Of a stretch of DNA of 9,403 nucleotides, positions 1 through 6,260 are shown piece after piece. The notes below the pieces were generated by a model, which searched no databases, was not told the DNA's origin, and saw only the letters and a program-made list of their open reading frames with translations. Source of the stretch: Methylococcaceae bacterium (lineage in GTDB: Bacteria; Pseudomonadota; Gammaproteobacteria; Methylococcales; Methylomonadaceae). Location of the stretch: NCBI GenBank assembly GCA_030618325.1, contig JAUXDP010000122.1, positions 1-9,403 on the forward strand, in the 5' to 3' direction. Numbering within the stretch: the first letter of the stretch is position 1; each line of letters starts with the position of its first letter. A program made the position numbers and the translations under genes.

Positions 1-759
1 AATGACTCTATTGTCGATTATATTCCGATTAATCCTGATGCCAGTAAACAAGCCGAACGTATTGCATTGGTAGCACTGGCAAAACAACAAGACGTGGAAG
101 CATATCTCGATCTTCTCAGTCAATGTGGTCTCGAAGTTGAAGCCTTGGAAATAGGCCCTGTAGCAATAAAACGTCTCATCAATTTATTGAGCCAGCAGGA
201 TAATACCCAAAAGACCCTGACACTCAACTTTGGCACAGAAAAAAGTTATCTGACAGTGTTATGGGAAGGCAATATTCTGCTTGACCGAGAAATTAATTTT
301 GGTATCAATTCGGTATTAAGTTCTGCTTCAGAAGGTCTGGAAATAAAACCTGCCGCAGCATTAAATTTACTACATCAATATGGTTTATCCAAGCCCAAAA
401 CTTATGATGAAGATGATCAATTAAACCCGGACTTTATTGATGATGATATTCGTTCTGCCATTAATGAAATACTAAAACCTGCCTTTGTTAACCTGGCTTC
501 TGAGATAAGAGATGTGCTGGTCTATGTTGCCTCAGAAACCCGTGGTGGCGCAATAGAACAAATATACCTGCTCGGTAGCCTGGCAAGACTGTCCGGCATA
601 GACCAGCTCATCGATGCACAGTTATCAATTCCAGTACGAACTATAAATCCTTTTTATGGGCTAGATGTAAGGACAGCAGAGGCTGATCTTGAAGATTTGG
701 GGCCATTAGCTGGAATAGCCGTAGCAACAGGGCTTGCACTAAAGGGTTTTCGACCATGA
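1..759 (+). CDS. PilM-like actin-fold assembly protein (5' partial; PilM/MshI/GspL family)
   Basis: The frame is open from base 1, so the N-terminal part lies outside the window and 252 residues remain. It resembles the C-terminal two thirds of PilM, the cytoplasmic actin-like protein that binds the N-terminus of PilN and links the pilus motor to the inner-membrane complex. Visible PilM-type blocks are LDLLSQCGLEVEALEIGP, then a beta-strand block with NFG at 226-234 and REINFG, then YLLGSLARLSGIDQLI with an NPF block, and a closing LAGIAVATGLALKG. Typical PilM has DIG and SGGGA where this protein has NFG and LGSLA, so nucleotide binding may be altered. There is no membrane segment in the visible part. 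Its TGA overlaps the next gene's ATG (ATGA, 756-759), which indicates translational coupling. The family call is firm; whether it serves a type IV pilus, MSHA or type II-like machine is not. Confidence 0.8.
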   Translation, partial: NDSIVDYIPINPDASKQAERIALVALAKQQDVEAYLDLLSQCGLEVEALEIGPVAIKRLINLLSQQDNTQKTLTLNFGTEKSYLTVLWEGNILLDREINFGINSVLSSASEGLEIKPAAALNLLHQYGLSKPKTYDEDDQLNPDFIDDDIRSAINEILKPAFVNLASEIRDVLVYVASETRGGAIEQIYLLGSLARLSGIDQLIDAQLSIPVRTINPFYGLDVRTAEADLEDLGPLAGIAVATGLALKGFRP

Positions 760-1412
760 TTCATGAGTTAGATCTGATCCCTGCTGCTTACAGGCAACGT
801 ACCAAAATCAAGTGCTGGCTTAAATATTTTATAGCTATTTTAATAGTTGTCTTGCTCATCATCATTGGTTTTAAAATTAAAATTGATCAGGAACTTACAG
901 AATTAAAATCAGATATTCAAATTCTGCAAAAGGATAAACAACTCAATATCCAACAACAACAGGAATTTAATGCGCTGCAAAGTCATGAAAAGTCACTCAC
1001 TGCACGACTTAAAATTCTAGACGGCTTACGTGGTGGGCCTCCTGCTAGACAAATTTTTCTTGCTATTGACCGAATTATTAATAGCGATATCTGGTTTACT
1101 CAATGGCGATTTACCCGGTCAAACGAGGTGACAGAAGTTAAGCCGGAAACCGTTCAGACCGGGTACTTTATTATCATCCCCGAAGAATTAAATCATTCAA
1201 ACAAAAAGCAGGCATGGAAACTGGAAAGCCACATGGAAATAACAGGCCAGGCCTTTAATCATTCAATCTTAGCAAACTTTGTTGGAAAACTGATTAATCA
1301 ACCTGAAGTGACTGATGTGAAATTGATAAATACCAGTTTGCGTACTTACTCCAACATTCAGGTTGTTGAGTTCAAGATGGCTGTGATCGTCAATAATGAA
1401 TATGAAATATAA
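756..1412 (+). CDS. PilN-like inner-membrane assembly protein
   Basis: This 218-aa protein has the PilN layout. A short cytoplasmic N-terminus (HELDLIPAAYRQRTK) resembles the INLLP segment that docks to PilM. It is followed by one transmembrane helix at about residues 21-39, a coiled-coil-prone stretch at about 42-90 rich in Q, K, E and L, and a periplasmic ferredoxin-like domain to the end (ITGQAF, then FVGKLINQPEVTDVKL, then VVEFKMAVIVN). In known systems PilN pairs with PilO through the coiled coil and periplasmic domain. The start is fixed by the ATGA overlap with the upstream gene; no strong Shine-Dalgarno is seen, which fits coupling. It overlaps the next gene by 17 bp. A GspL C-terminal-half or MshI-type label is the alternative name. 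Confidence 0.78.
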   Translation: MIHELDLIPAAYRQRTKIKCWLKYFIAILIVVLLIIIGFKIKIDQELTELKSDIQILQKDKQLNIQQQQEFNALQSHEKSLTARLKILDGLRGGPPARQIFLAIDRIINSDIWFTQWRFTRSNEVTEVKPETVQTGYFIIIPEELNHSNKKQAWKLESHMEITGQAFNHSILANFVGKLINQPEVTDVKLINTSLRTYSNIQVVEFKMAVIVNNEYEI

Positions 1413-1974
1413 CGTATCCGGTTATTTGCAGAAAAATGTACAGCCGCAAATGCTGGTATTTTTGTTGTCATCAATTCTGCTCTTAACCATAGCCGCCGCC
1501 TATTTATATGTGCTTAAAAAACCTATTACTGAATTTGAACAATCGCAACAAACATTAGCTTTGTTGGAAAACGAACTGCAAACGGGTCTCTCGCTGGACA
1601 ACCTCATTGAATCGTCACAGCAAAATATTGCAAAACTTGATAAACAATTATACGGTTCGAGTCAGCAATTGCCGATTAACCAAGTCATTGCTTTTGTCAT
1701 TGGCAAGCTAGATCTGATAGCTGATAAGCATGAGGTCAAATTGATTAGCGTTAAACCTGGAATGCTTGAAAACAGACATATTTTCCAGGAACTACCTTTT
1801 GATATCAAAATATCTGGTCCCTATTTGAGTTTATATGAATGGTTAAATGAAATCGAAAATGCACTGGGACCCATCGTAGTTAAACAATTTGACATTAGTC
1901 CTGAGCAAGCAACTGCCGACCGGAACATGCGGTTGACTATTGTCTCTTACCGATTTGAGAAGGAAAACTCGTGA
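1396..1974 (+). CDS. PilO/GspM-like inner-membrane assembly protein
   Basis: This 192-aa bitopic protein has a short N-terminus, one transmembrane helix at about residues 18-40, a periplasmic helical or coiled-coil region at about 45-90, and a C-terminal alpha/beta domain. The block LPFDIKISGPYLSLYEWL (133-150), followed by IVVKQFDI, is the recognisable PilO/GspM signature. PilO and GspM dimerise with PilN and GspL in the periplasm and contact the PilP/GspC linker. The start ATG (1396) lies inside the end of the preceding gene; ATG 1402 (residue 3) is an equally possible start with little consequence. Its TGA overlaps the GTG of the next gene. It could equally be named MshJ-like. Confidence 0.75.
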   Translation: MNMKYNVSGYLQKNVQPQMLVFLLSSILLLTIAAAYLYVLKKPITEFEQSQQTLALLENELQTGLSLDNLIESSQQNIAKLDKQLYGSSQQLPINQVIAFVIGKLDLIADKHEVKLISVKPGMLENRHIFQELPFDIKISGPYLSLYEWLNEIENALGPIVVKQFDISPEQATADRNMRLTIVSYRFEKENS

Positions 1975-2321
1975 TCTATCGTTTATCAATAACATTTCTA
2001 TGTTGTTTCAGCCTATTTTCACTTTCTGCTCACTCCCAAGAACGACAGATTGAGAACAGGCCTCGGTTTGATCCCTTTAAAAAGCCAGACCAACTGATGA
2101 AGTCTTCAGCCAAACCTCAAAAGTCTAAAAATTTATTTCAAACCAAGCTGCAACTGTTTGCTACTTTGCGCGCCGGGAAAAACTCTATGGTGAATGTGCA
2201 AGGAAGAATTGTGCAATTAGGTGAAGAAATCGAAGGTTATAAGTTAGTAGAGGTTAATGACTATTCTGCCGTTTTTGCCAATAGTAAACAACAAGTGCAT
2301 TTGTCACTTGATACCCAATAA
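1971..2321 (+). CDS. PilP/GspC/MshK-like periplasmic linker protein
   Basis: This 116-aa protein starts at GTG 1971, which overlaps the previous stop (GTGA). AAGGA at 1960-1964 gives a good ribosome binding site six bases upstream and supports this start. Residues 1-22 look like a signal peptide or membrane anchor (hydrophobic LSITFLCCFSLFSLSA). The mature part carries RFDPFKKP (32-39), like the RDPF motif of PilP and GspC. The homology region follows (LQLFATLRAGKNSMVNVQG, then GEEIEGYKLVEV, about residues 60-95), the small beta-sandwich that binds the N0 domain of secretins. Canonical PilP is longer and is a lipoprotein; no clear lipobox is seen here, so a GspC-like or MshK-like form is possible. 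It lies directly before the secretin gene, as expected for a secretin-binding partner. Confidence 0.65.
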   Translation: MIYRLSITFLCCFSLFSLSAHSQERQIENRPRFDPFKKPDQLMKSSAKPQKSKNLFQTKLQLFATLRAGKNSMVNVQGRIVQLGEEIEGYKLVEVNDYSAVFANSKQQVHLSLDTQ

Positions 2322-2336
2322 ACTTTAAAATATAGA

Positions 2337-3707
2337 ATGAAACAGAGATTTATATTATTTGCATGGCTTTTTATTAGTGTTCTAGTAACAACACTAATAA
2401 ATAATACCGCCATCGCGAAAGGTAAAACTAACGATATTTCCATTACCGTAAAACATATGGATATCGCGGAATTATATGAAATGCTTTCTCGCCAAAACAA
2501 GGTGAATATCCTGTTGTCTGAGGGTGTGGAAGGTGAAGTTTCGGTTAATCTATATAATGTCAGTGTCAAAGAAGCAATCTATGCCATTGCCCAAGCGGCA
2601 GGGTTCGTCGTCGAAAGAAACAAAAAATACTATATCATCTCGAAAAGCGACACTGCTGGACAAACCATTGCTGGCGGTCTTAAACAAATTCGCACTTATA
2701 AAGTCCAATATTCCAGTATCACTAAAGTTGCTGAAATTCTAGAGAACCACCTTTCGCGATTTGGTCAAATTGATATTTTAGAAGAACGTGGAATTTTAGT
2801 CGTTGAGGATTTACCCGGATTCCTTGACCAGATTGAAAATATTTTATTTGAGCTAGATCATGAACCGGCACAAATATTAATTGAAGCTAGAATTTTAAAC
2901 ATCACTCTTGATAATACCCAAGACTTAGGCGTGGACTGGAGTCAAACCTTTACTAGTAAAGAAGGAGAAGGCAGCTTTGGTGTTAATGGTTTCGCAGAAT
3001 CGATTGTATCGGCAGCAGCTTCTGGCGCAGTTGCCGGGCCACCCGGTTTTTTCTTTACCTATTTTAACGACAAAATCAAGGTAACCTTAACGGCTTTAAG
3101 TAAAAAAGGTAAAGTCCAAGCTTTATCTTCGCCGAAATTACTCGCCTTAGAACATCAGGAAGCACAAGTTATTATCGGCGAAAGAACTGGATACAGAGTC
3201 ACGACGACCATCAATCAAGTTACTCAGGAAAGTGTTGAATTCATTGAATCTGGTGTCATCTTAAAAGTCACACCATCCGTAGACCGTTTTGGACGAATCA
3301 TGATGGATATCCATCCGGAAGTCAGCAAAACCACCTTAAAAGATGGAATCCCAAGTTTAACCACAACCGAAGTAAGCACTCGTCTTTTAGTTAAGGACGG
3401 CCAGACTGCTTTTATTGGTGGTTTAATCCGAAATGATATGACCAGCGATCACGATGGTGTACCTTTTCTGCAAGATATTCCGCTATTAGGCGCCCTATTC
3501 TCAAAATCTAACGATTTTATTTCCAAAACGGAAACGGTCGTCATAATCAGACCTCAAATTATCCATCAGGAGCGATTCTCTTTGATTACTGATGAACCTA
3601 AAGCGAGAATAGAAAAATTCGACAGAAGAGTCAATGAAAATGCTGAAGATATTAATGATTTTCTAGATAGTAAGTACAAACTTCCGTGGGAGAGCCTCGA
3701 TAAGTAG
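2337..3707 (+). CDS. Short outer-membrane secretin (PilQ/MshL/GspD family)
   Basis: This 456-aa protein forms the multimeric outer-membrane gate of a type IV pilus or type II-like system. Residues 1-27 form a signal peptide (ending NTAIA) without a lipobox. An STN/N0 domain spans about 34-102 (ITVKHMDIAELYEMLSRQ, then YYIIS), and an N1/NolW domain about 118-175 (TYKVQYSSITKVAEIL, then GILVVEDLP). The secretin core spans about 178-410, with QILIEARILNIT, a Gly/Ala-rich gate region at 218-240, VQALSSPKLLALEHQEA, GVILKVTP (306-313), DGQTAFIGGLI, VPFLQDIPLLGALF (375-388) and VVIIRPQII. A charged tail of about 45 residues follows. Canonical PilQ is usually near 700 aa with N-terminal AMIN domains; these are absent. 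The gap to the preceding gene is 15 bp and no strong Shine-Dalgarno is visible, so it is probably the last gene of the operon. Confidence 0.92.
   Translation: MKQRFILFAWLFISVLVTTLINNTAIAKGKTNDISITVKHMDIAELYEMLSRQNKVNILLSEGVEGEVSVNLYNVSVKEAIYAIAQAAGFVVERNKKYYIISKSDTAGQTIAGGLKQIRTYKVQYSSITKVAEILENHLSRFGQIDILEERGILVVEDLPGFLDQIENILFELDHEPAQILIEARILNITLDNTQDLGVDWSQTFTSKEGEGSFGVNGFAESIVSAAASGAVAGPPGFFFTYFNDKIKVTLTALSKKGKVQALSSPKLLALEHQEAQVIIGERTGYRVTTTINQVTQESVEFIESGVILKVTPSVDRFGRIMMDIHPEVSKTTLKDGIPSLTTTEVSTRLLVKDGQTAFIGGLIRNDMTSDHDGVPFLQDIPLLGALFSKSNDFISKTETVVIIRPQIIHQERFSLITDEPKARIEKFDRRVNENAEDINDFLDSKYKLPWESLDK
2370..2401 (+). repeat. Perfect 12-bp inverted repeat inside the secretin signal-peptide codons
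   Basis: TTTATTAGTGTT (2370-2381) and AACACTAATAAA (2390-2401) are exact reverse complements separated by an 8-base loop. The repeat lies about 33 bases after the secretin ATG, within codons for the hydrophobic core of the signal peptide. In RNA it would form an AT-rich hairpin. No T-tract follows, so it does not look like a terminator. A role in translation or mRNA stability is only a possibility. Confidence 0.6.
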
Positions 3708-3735
3708 GTTAACTAACAAGCAGATTACCCGACAT

Positions 3736-4308
3736 TCAATTTTTCTTACGATACCAAACAATACTCATAAAACCCGTTACGAATAACCAAATAGCATGGG
3801 GCACAGGAACAACAGAAGCACCATAATTATTAATGCTCTTGACTCCTACACTGGATGAAGTTTCCTTTAGAGATTTAGCTAAACCTGCTTGATCAGCGCC
3901 ACTTTTTAAATTTCCATTATCTGCAACAACTGTAGCATCAATCCCTGTTAACAGGTTTTTATAGTCCGTCATACCTGCACTGTACTGTACAAACACATCA
4001 ATACTCAGTTGAACAACTATATCAACAAGTAGAGATGTAGTTAATTTATAGGGGGATGAGTTGATAGTTAAGCTATGTGTAGATCTATCAGAAGAAATAA
4101 TACCATCAACAATAGATACAGCATCTGGGCTATATACGCTTAAAGAACCGTCTTTAACTCTCCATAGGTGAGATGAGTCGTCCCAACCAACCTTGTCAGG
4201 TAAATTCGTATTAACAAAAGAATTTCTATCCAAAACACTCGCGCTAATGTTGAATGCAACAAAAAGAGATAGTAATAATAGATATTTCGCCAACTTGAAA
4301 TTTTTCAT
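3736..4308 (-). CDS. Secreted protein of unknown function with PEP-CTERM-like sorting tail
   Basis: I do not recognise the body of this 190-aa protein. Residues 1-23 form a clear signal peptide (basic MKNFKLAK, then a Leu-rich core, then NISA). The last 25 residues match a PEP-CTERM-type tail: VVPVPHAIWLF, a hydrophobic helix (VTGFMSIVW) and a basic end (YRKKN). In known systems this tail is cut and processed by an exosortase, and such proteins are tied to exopolysaccharide or biofilm export. No exosortase gene is in the window. The mature region is Ser- and Asp-rich with alternating short hydrophobic stretches, has no cysteines and shows no enzyme motif. The start ATG has AGG at 4317-4319 on the - strand about eight bases upstream. 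It converges with the secretin gene across 28 bp. Residue P-H-A replaces the common P-A-A, a modest deviation. Confidence 0.8.
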   Translation of the reverse strand: MKNFKLAKYLLLLSLFVAFNISASVLDRNSFVNTNLPDKVGWDDSSHLWRVKDGSLSVYSPDAVSIVDGIISSDRSTHSLTINSSPYKLTTSLLVDIVVQLSIDVFVQYSAGMTDYKNLLTGIDATVVADNGNLKSGADQAGLAKSLKETSSSVGVKSINNYGASVVPVPHAIWLFVTGFMSIVWYRKKN

Positions 4309-4339
4309 TTGTCTTACCTGAAAGATAAATTATGAAAAA

Positions 4340-4348
4340 ATTTTATCA
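4340..4348 (-). promoter_or_regulatory. Candidate extended -10 promoter for the PEP-CTERM gene
   Basis: Read on the - strand this is TGATAAAAT, an extended -10 (TGn followed by TAAAAT, five of six to TATAAT). The predicted start is near 4333, about 25 bases before the ATG. The -35 position (near 4363-4368, TGGAGG) is poor, so the promoter would rely on the extended -10 or an activator. The same 13-base TTGATAAAATTTT occurs upstream of the aminotransferase gene. Confidence 0.35.
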
Positions 4349-4365
4349 AGTAGTTATTATTGCCT

Positions 4366-4379
4366 CCATTGTACAATGG
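4366..4379. promoter_or_regulatory. 14-bp perfect palindrome, candidate operator
   Basis: CCATTGTACAATGG is its own reverse complement. It lies about 60 bases upstream of the PEP-CTERM gene start, and its centre is about 40 bases upstream of the predicted transcription start, where class II activators usually bind. The regulator cannot be named from the sequence. As a hairpin it would have only a five-bp stem with a four-base loop, so a protein-binding site is more likely than an RNA structure. Confidence 0.4.
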
Positions 4380-4414
4380 TACAGTTTTTTATCTCTCCTC
4401 TCTTCAGCCTAGAA

Positions 4415-4435
4415 AATCAGTATGAGAATCTGATT
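4415..4435 (-). terminator. Weak terminator-like hairpin after the aminotransferase gene
   Basis: On the - strand AATCAG, a nine-base loop and CTGATT are followed by TTCT, ten bases past the aminotransferase stop. The stem is only six bp and AT-rich and the T-tract is short, so it may be a weak terminator or chance. Confidence 0.25.
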
Positions 4436-4444
4436 GTATTAGGT

Positions 4445-5614
4445 TTATTTCTTCTGTTTAATAAATTGTTCCAGACGGGCCAACCCTTCCTCCAGGTTTT
4501 TCAATGATGTAGTGTAAGCAAATCGAATATGTGTATTTGCTTGATTACGACCAAAGTCTTTACCAGGTGTAATAGCAACCCCCTTTTCTTCTAATAAATC
4601 CTTAGAAAATTGAAAGCTATCCTGGGTAAAATCACTACAATCAGCATAGATATAAAGAGCACCTTCAGGTTTTTCTCTAATTTTAAAACCAATTTGTTGT
4701 AGTCTTAAATACAAATAATCCCGTCTGATTGAAAACTCCTTAGCCCTCTGGGTCAATTCCGCTAATGTTGCTTTGCTAAAAGCAGCTAAAGCCGCAAACT
4801 GGGAATGCGTTGGCGTAGAAATAAATATATTCTGAGCTAATTTTTCAACTGAACTAATAAATACCTCTGGAACAATTAACCAACCAACCCGCCAACCAGT
4901 CATCCCAAAATATTTTGAAAAGCTGTTAATAACAAAGACCTCTTCACTAAACTTAAGCGCTGTTTTTGCTTGCTGACCATAAACCAGTCCATGATAAATT
5001 TCATCAGAAAAAAAACATCCGCCTTTTTCGTGAACCGCGCCAATAGCAGCTTTTAAATTAACTTCCGATATTAATGTACCCGTAGGGTTTGAAGGCGAAG
5101 CCAGCACCACTCCCTTGCAACTCTGAGTCCAATGCTGCTCTATCAGCTCCTTATTGAATTGATAATCTGTTTCTTCTGAAACTGGGACGAAATTCGGTAT
5201 ACCTCCAAACAGCTTGATAAAATTGCTGTTGCACGGGTAACAAGGGTCCGTCAGGAGGATTTCTTCACCGGGGTTAACACAAACGCCAATTGCCAATAAA
5301 AACGCGCCTGACGCGCCAGGAGTAATAAATATCCGTTGTGGCAAAACATCAACATGGTAATGCTCCTGATAGTATTGGGCAATTTTCTCCCTTAATTCGG
5401 GCAAACCAGCTGCCGGTGTATATTTGATCTGCCCAGTTTTAATATTATCTATACCCGCCTGAACTACTTCAGGTGGCGTAGGAAAATCCGGCTCACCCAC
5501 TTCCATATGAATAATATCTCGGCCTTGCTGTTCTAATTGTTTAGCTCGTTGCAATAGTTCCATTACATAAAATGGAGAAATTCCTTGCATCCGTGTGGCA
5601 ATTTTATTGATCAT
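4445..5614 (-). CDS. PLP-dependent class I/II aminotransferase
   Basis: This 389-aa cytosolic enzyme is a fold-type I aminotransferase of the aspartate aminotransferase superfamily, which exchanges an amino group between an amino acid and a 2-oxo acid. The N-terminal block PFYVMELLQRA is followed by HMEVGEPDFPTPP and YTPAAGLPELR. Key residues visible are Asn176 in PSNPTG, Asp204 in SDEIYHGL (pyridine nitrogen), the Schiff-base Lys234 in NSFSKYFGMTGWRVGW, and Arg364 in HIRFAYT (substrate alpha-carboxylate). The length is normal and nothing is missing. The substrate cannot be read from the sequence: aspartate, alanine or another amino acid are all possible. The ATG at 5614 lacks a strong Shine-Dalgarno; an internal ATG (residue 9) is an alternative, but the longer form keeps the usual N-terminal helix. 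It is divergent from dksA across 121 bp. Confidence 0.9.
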   Translation of the reverse strand: MINKIATRMQGISPFYVMELLQRAKQLEQQGRDIIHMEVGEPDFPTPPEVVQAGIDNIKTGQIKYTPAAGLPELREKIAQYYQEHYHVDVLPQRIFITPGASGAFLLAIGVCVNPGEEILLTDPCYPCNSNFIKLFGGIPNFVPVSEETDYQFNKELIEQHWTQSCKGVVLASPSNPTGTLISEVNLKAAIGAVHEKGGCFFSDEIYHGLVYGQQAKTALKFSEEVFVINSFSKYFGMTGWRVGWLIVPEVFISSVEKLAQNIFISTPTHSQFAALAAFSKATLAELTQRAKEFSIRRDYLYLRLQQIGFKIREKPEGALYIYADCSDFTQDSFQFSKDLLEEKGVAITPGKDFGRNQANTHIRFAYTTSLKNLEEGLARLEQFIKQKK

Positions 5615-5654
5615 TTATGGCTATTTTTGGTCAAAGTTGTTAACTATTCCTAAA

Positions 5655-5663
5655 ATTTTATCA
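5655..5663 (-). promoter_or_regulatory. Candidate extended -10 promoter for the aminotransferase gene
   Basis: Read on the - strand this is TGATAAAAT, an extended -10 element, predicting a start near 5648 and a leader of about 34 bases. The -35 region (near 5678-5683) is GC-rich and poor. It lies within the same TTGATAAAATTTT 13-mer seen before the PEP-CTERM gene. Confidence 0.35.
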
Positions 5664-5670
5664 ATAATCC

Positions 5671-5699
5671 TTGCCTACGGCGCGTGTTTCTGATAAAAA
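5671..5699 (+). promoter_or_regulatory. Candidate sigma-70 promoter of dksA
   Basis: TTGCCT (5671-5676, four of six to TTGACA) and TAAAAA (5694-5699, four of six) are separated by 17 bases, with an extending TG at 5691-5692. The next bases, TGCGCAG, give a GC-rich discriminator before a predicted start near 5706. GC-rich discriminators are typical of promoters repressed by ppGpp and DksA, and negative autoregulation of dksA is known in Escherichia coli, so the same is plausible here. A perfect TATAAT at 5711-5716 is too close to the ribosome binding site to be the main -10. Confidence 0.4.
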
Positions 5700-5723
5700 T
5701 GCGCAGTTTTTATAATTGTTGTT

Positions 5724-5738
5724 AGGAGTTAATGGATG
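5724..5738 (+). promoter_or_regulatory. dksA ribosome binding site that decides between two ATGs
   Basis: AGGAG (5724-5728) is followed by ATGGATGG, which offers ATG at 5732 and ATG at 5736. The first is only three bases from the Shine-Dalgarno and opens an out-of-frame ORF of eight codons. The second is seven bases away and opens dksA. The spacing favours 5736. Confidence 0.6.
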
Positions 5739-6167
5739 GCCGAGAATTCAAATACTGAGTCTTTGTACGATTTTGAGCCCTATGAAGAAAAGTCTGGGGA
5801 AGAATACATGTGTGAGGCTCAATTAGCTCATTTCGAAAAAATTCTTAATGCTTGGAAAGCTGAATTAATGCAAGAAGTTGATCGTACCGTTCACCACATG
5901 CAGGATGATGCCTCAAACTTTCCTGATCCCAATGACCGAGCTACCCAGGAATCTGAATTTAGTCTGGAATTAAGGACCCGGGATCGCGAACGTAAATTGA
6001 TCAAGAAAATAGACGAAGCACTTACAGAAATCGATGCAAGGGAGTATGGCTATTGTGAAACTTGCGGCATTGAAATAGGTATTCGTCGCTTGGAAGCAAG
6101 ACCAACTGCAACCTTGTGCATAGACTGCAAAACTATGGATGAAATCCGCGAAAAACAGATGGGATAA
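5736..6167 (+). CDS. dksA: RNA polymerase-binding transcription factor DksA
   Basis: DksA inserts its coiled coil into the RNA polymerase secondary channel and works with ppGpp in the stringent response, repressing rRNA-type promoters and activating amino acid biosynthesis. The 143-aa protein is slightly shorter than the 151-aa E. coli form, with the difference at the N-terminus. The coiled-coil tip DPNDRAT holds Asp64, Asp67 and Ala69, matching E. coli Asp71, Asp74 and Ala76. The four-Cys zinc finger is intact: Cys107 and Cys110 (CETC), Cys128 and Cys131 (CIDC). The block GIRRLEARPTA and the ending IREKQMG are near-identical to enterobacterial DksA. It is therefore a classic zinc-containing DksA, not a Cys-poor paralogue. 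It is followed by gluQRS, a conserved gammaproteobacterial linkage. Confidence 0.98.
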   Translation: MAENSNTESLYDFEPYEEKSGEEYMCEAQLAHFEKILNAWKAELMQEVDRTVHHMQDDASNFPDPNDRATQESEFSLELRTRDRERKLIKKIDEALTEIDAREYGYCETCGIEIGIRRLEARPTATLCIDCKTMDEIREKQMG

Positions 6168-6180
6168 ACTGCACACATCC

Positions 6181-6248
6181 AACAAAGCTTTTCAATAACT
6201 CATCACCTAACCCTCTTCAACATGAGAGGAAATTAATGAGCTTTGTTT
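6181..6248 (+). terminator. Nested stem structure after dksA, terminator or attenuator candidate
   Basis: Fourteen bases after the dksA stop, AACAAAG (6181-6187) pairs with CTTTGTT (6241-6247), CTCAT (6199-6203) with ATGAG (6236-6240), and CCTCT (6212-6216) with AGAGG (6225-6229), giving a three-part nested stem. CTCAT could instead pair with ATGAG at 6222-6226, so two folds compete. The 3' side has only an interrupted T-run, so this is not a textbook intrinsic terminator. In Shigella a terminator between dksA and gluQRS limits gluQRS expression, which makes the position meaningful. Confidence 0.35.
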
Positions 6249-6260
6249 GATGTGGGGTAC

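Noticed and set aside
2261..2569. 102-codon open frame on the minus strand over the PilP-like/secretin junction
   Set aside because: It lies opposite two well-supported genes and has no recognisable domain; it is a shadow frame.
3708..3735. Bidirectional terminator between the convergent secretin and PEP-CTERM genes
   Set aside because: The 28-bp gap has no stem of useful length; only a short GTTAAC palindrome is present.
4366..4390. Palindrome followed by TTTTTT on the plus strand as an intrinsic terminator
   Set aside because: The stem would be only five bp, five bases separate it from the T-run, and no plus-strand gene ends nearby.
4309..4444. Sigma-54 promoter for the PEP-CTERM gene, as reported for some exosortase substrates
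   Set aside because: I looked for GG, ten bases, GC upstream of the start on the minus strand and found no acceptable match.
5711..5716. Perfect TATAAT upstream of dksA
   Set aside because: Transcription would start within the AGGAG ribosome binding site, leaving almost no leader, and the -35 region (TTCTGA) is weak. The upstream pair at 5671-5699 is better.
5970..6185. 71-codon minus-strand frame opposite dksA
   Set aside because: It is antisense to the highly conserved zinc-finger region of dksA and has no independent support.
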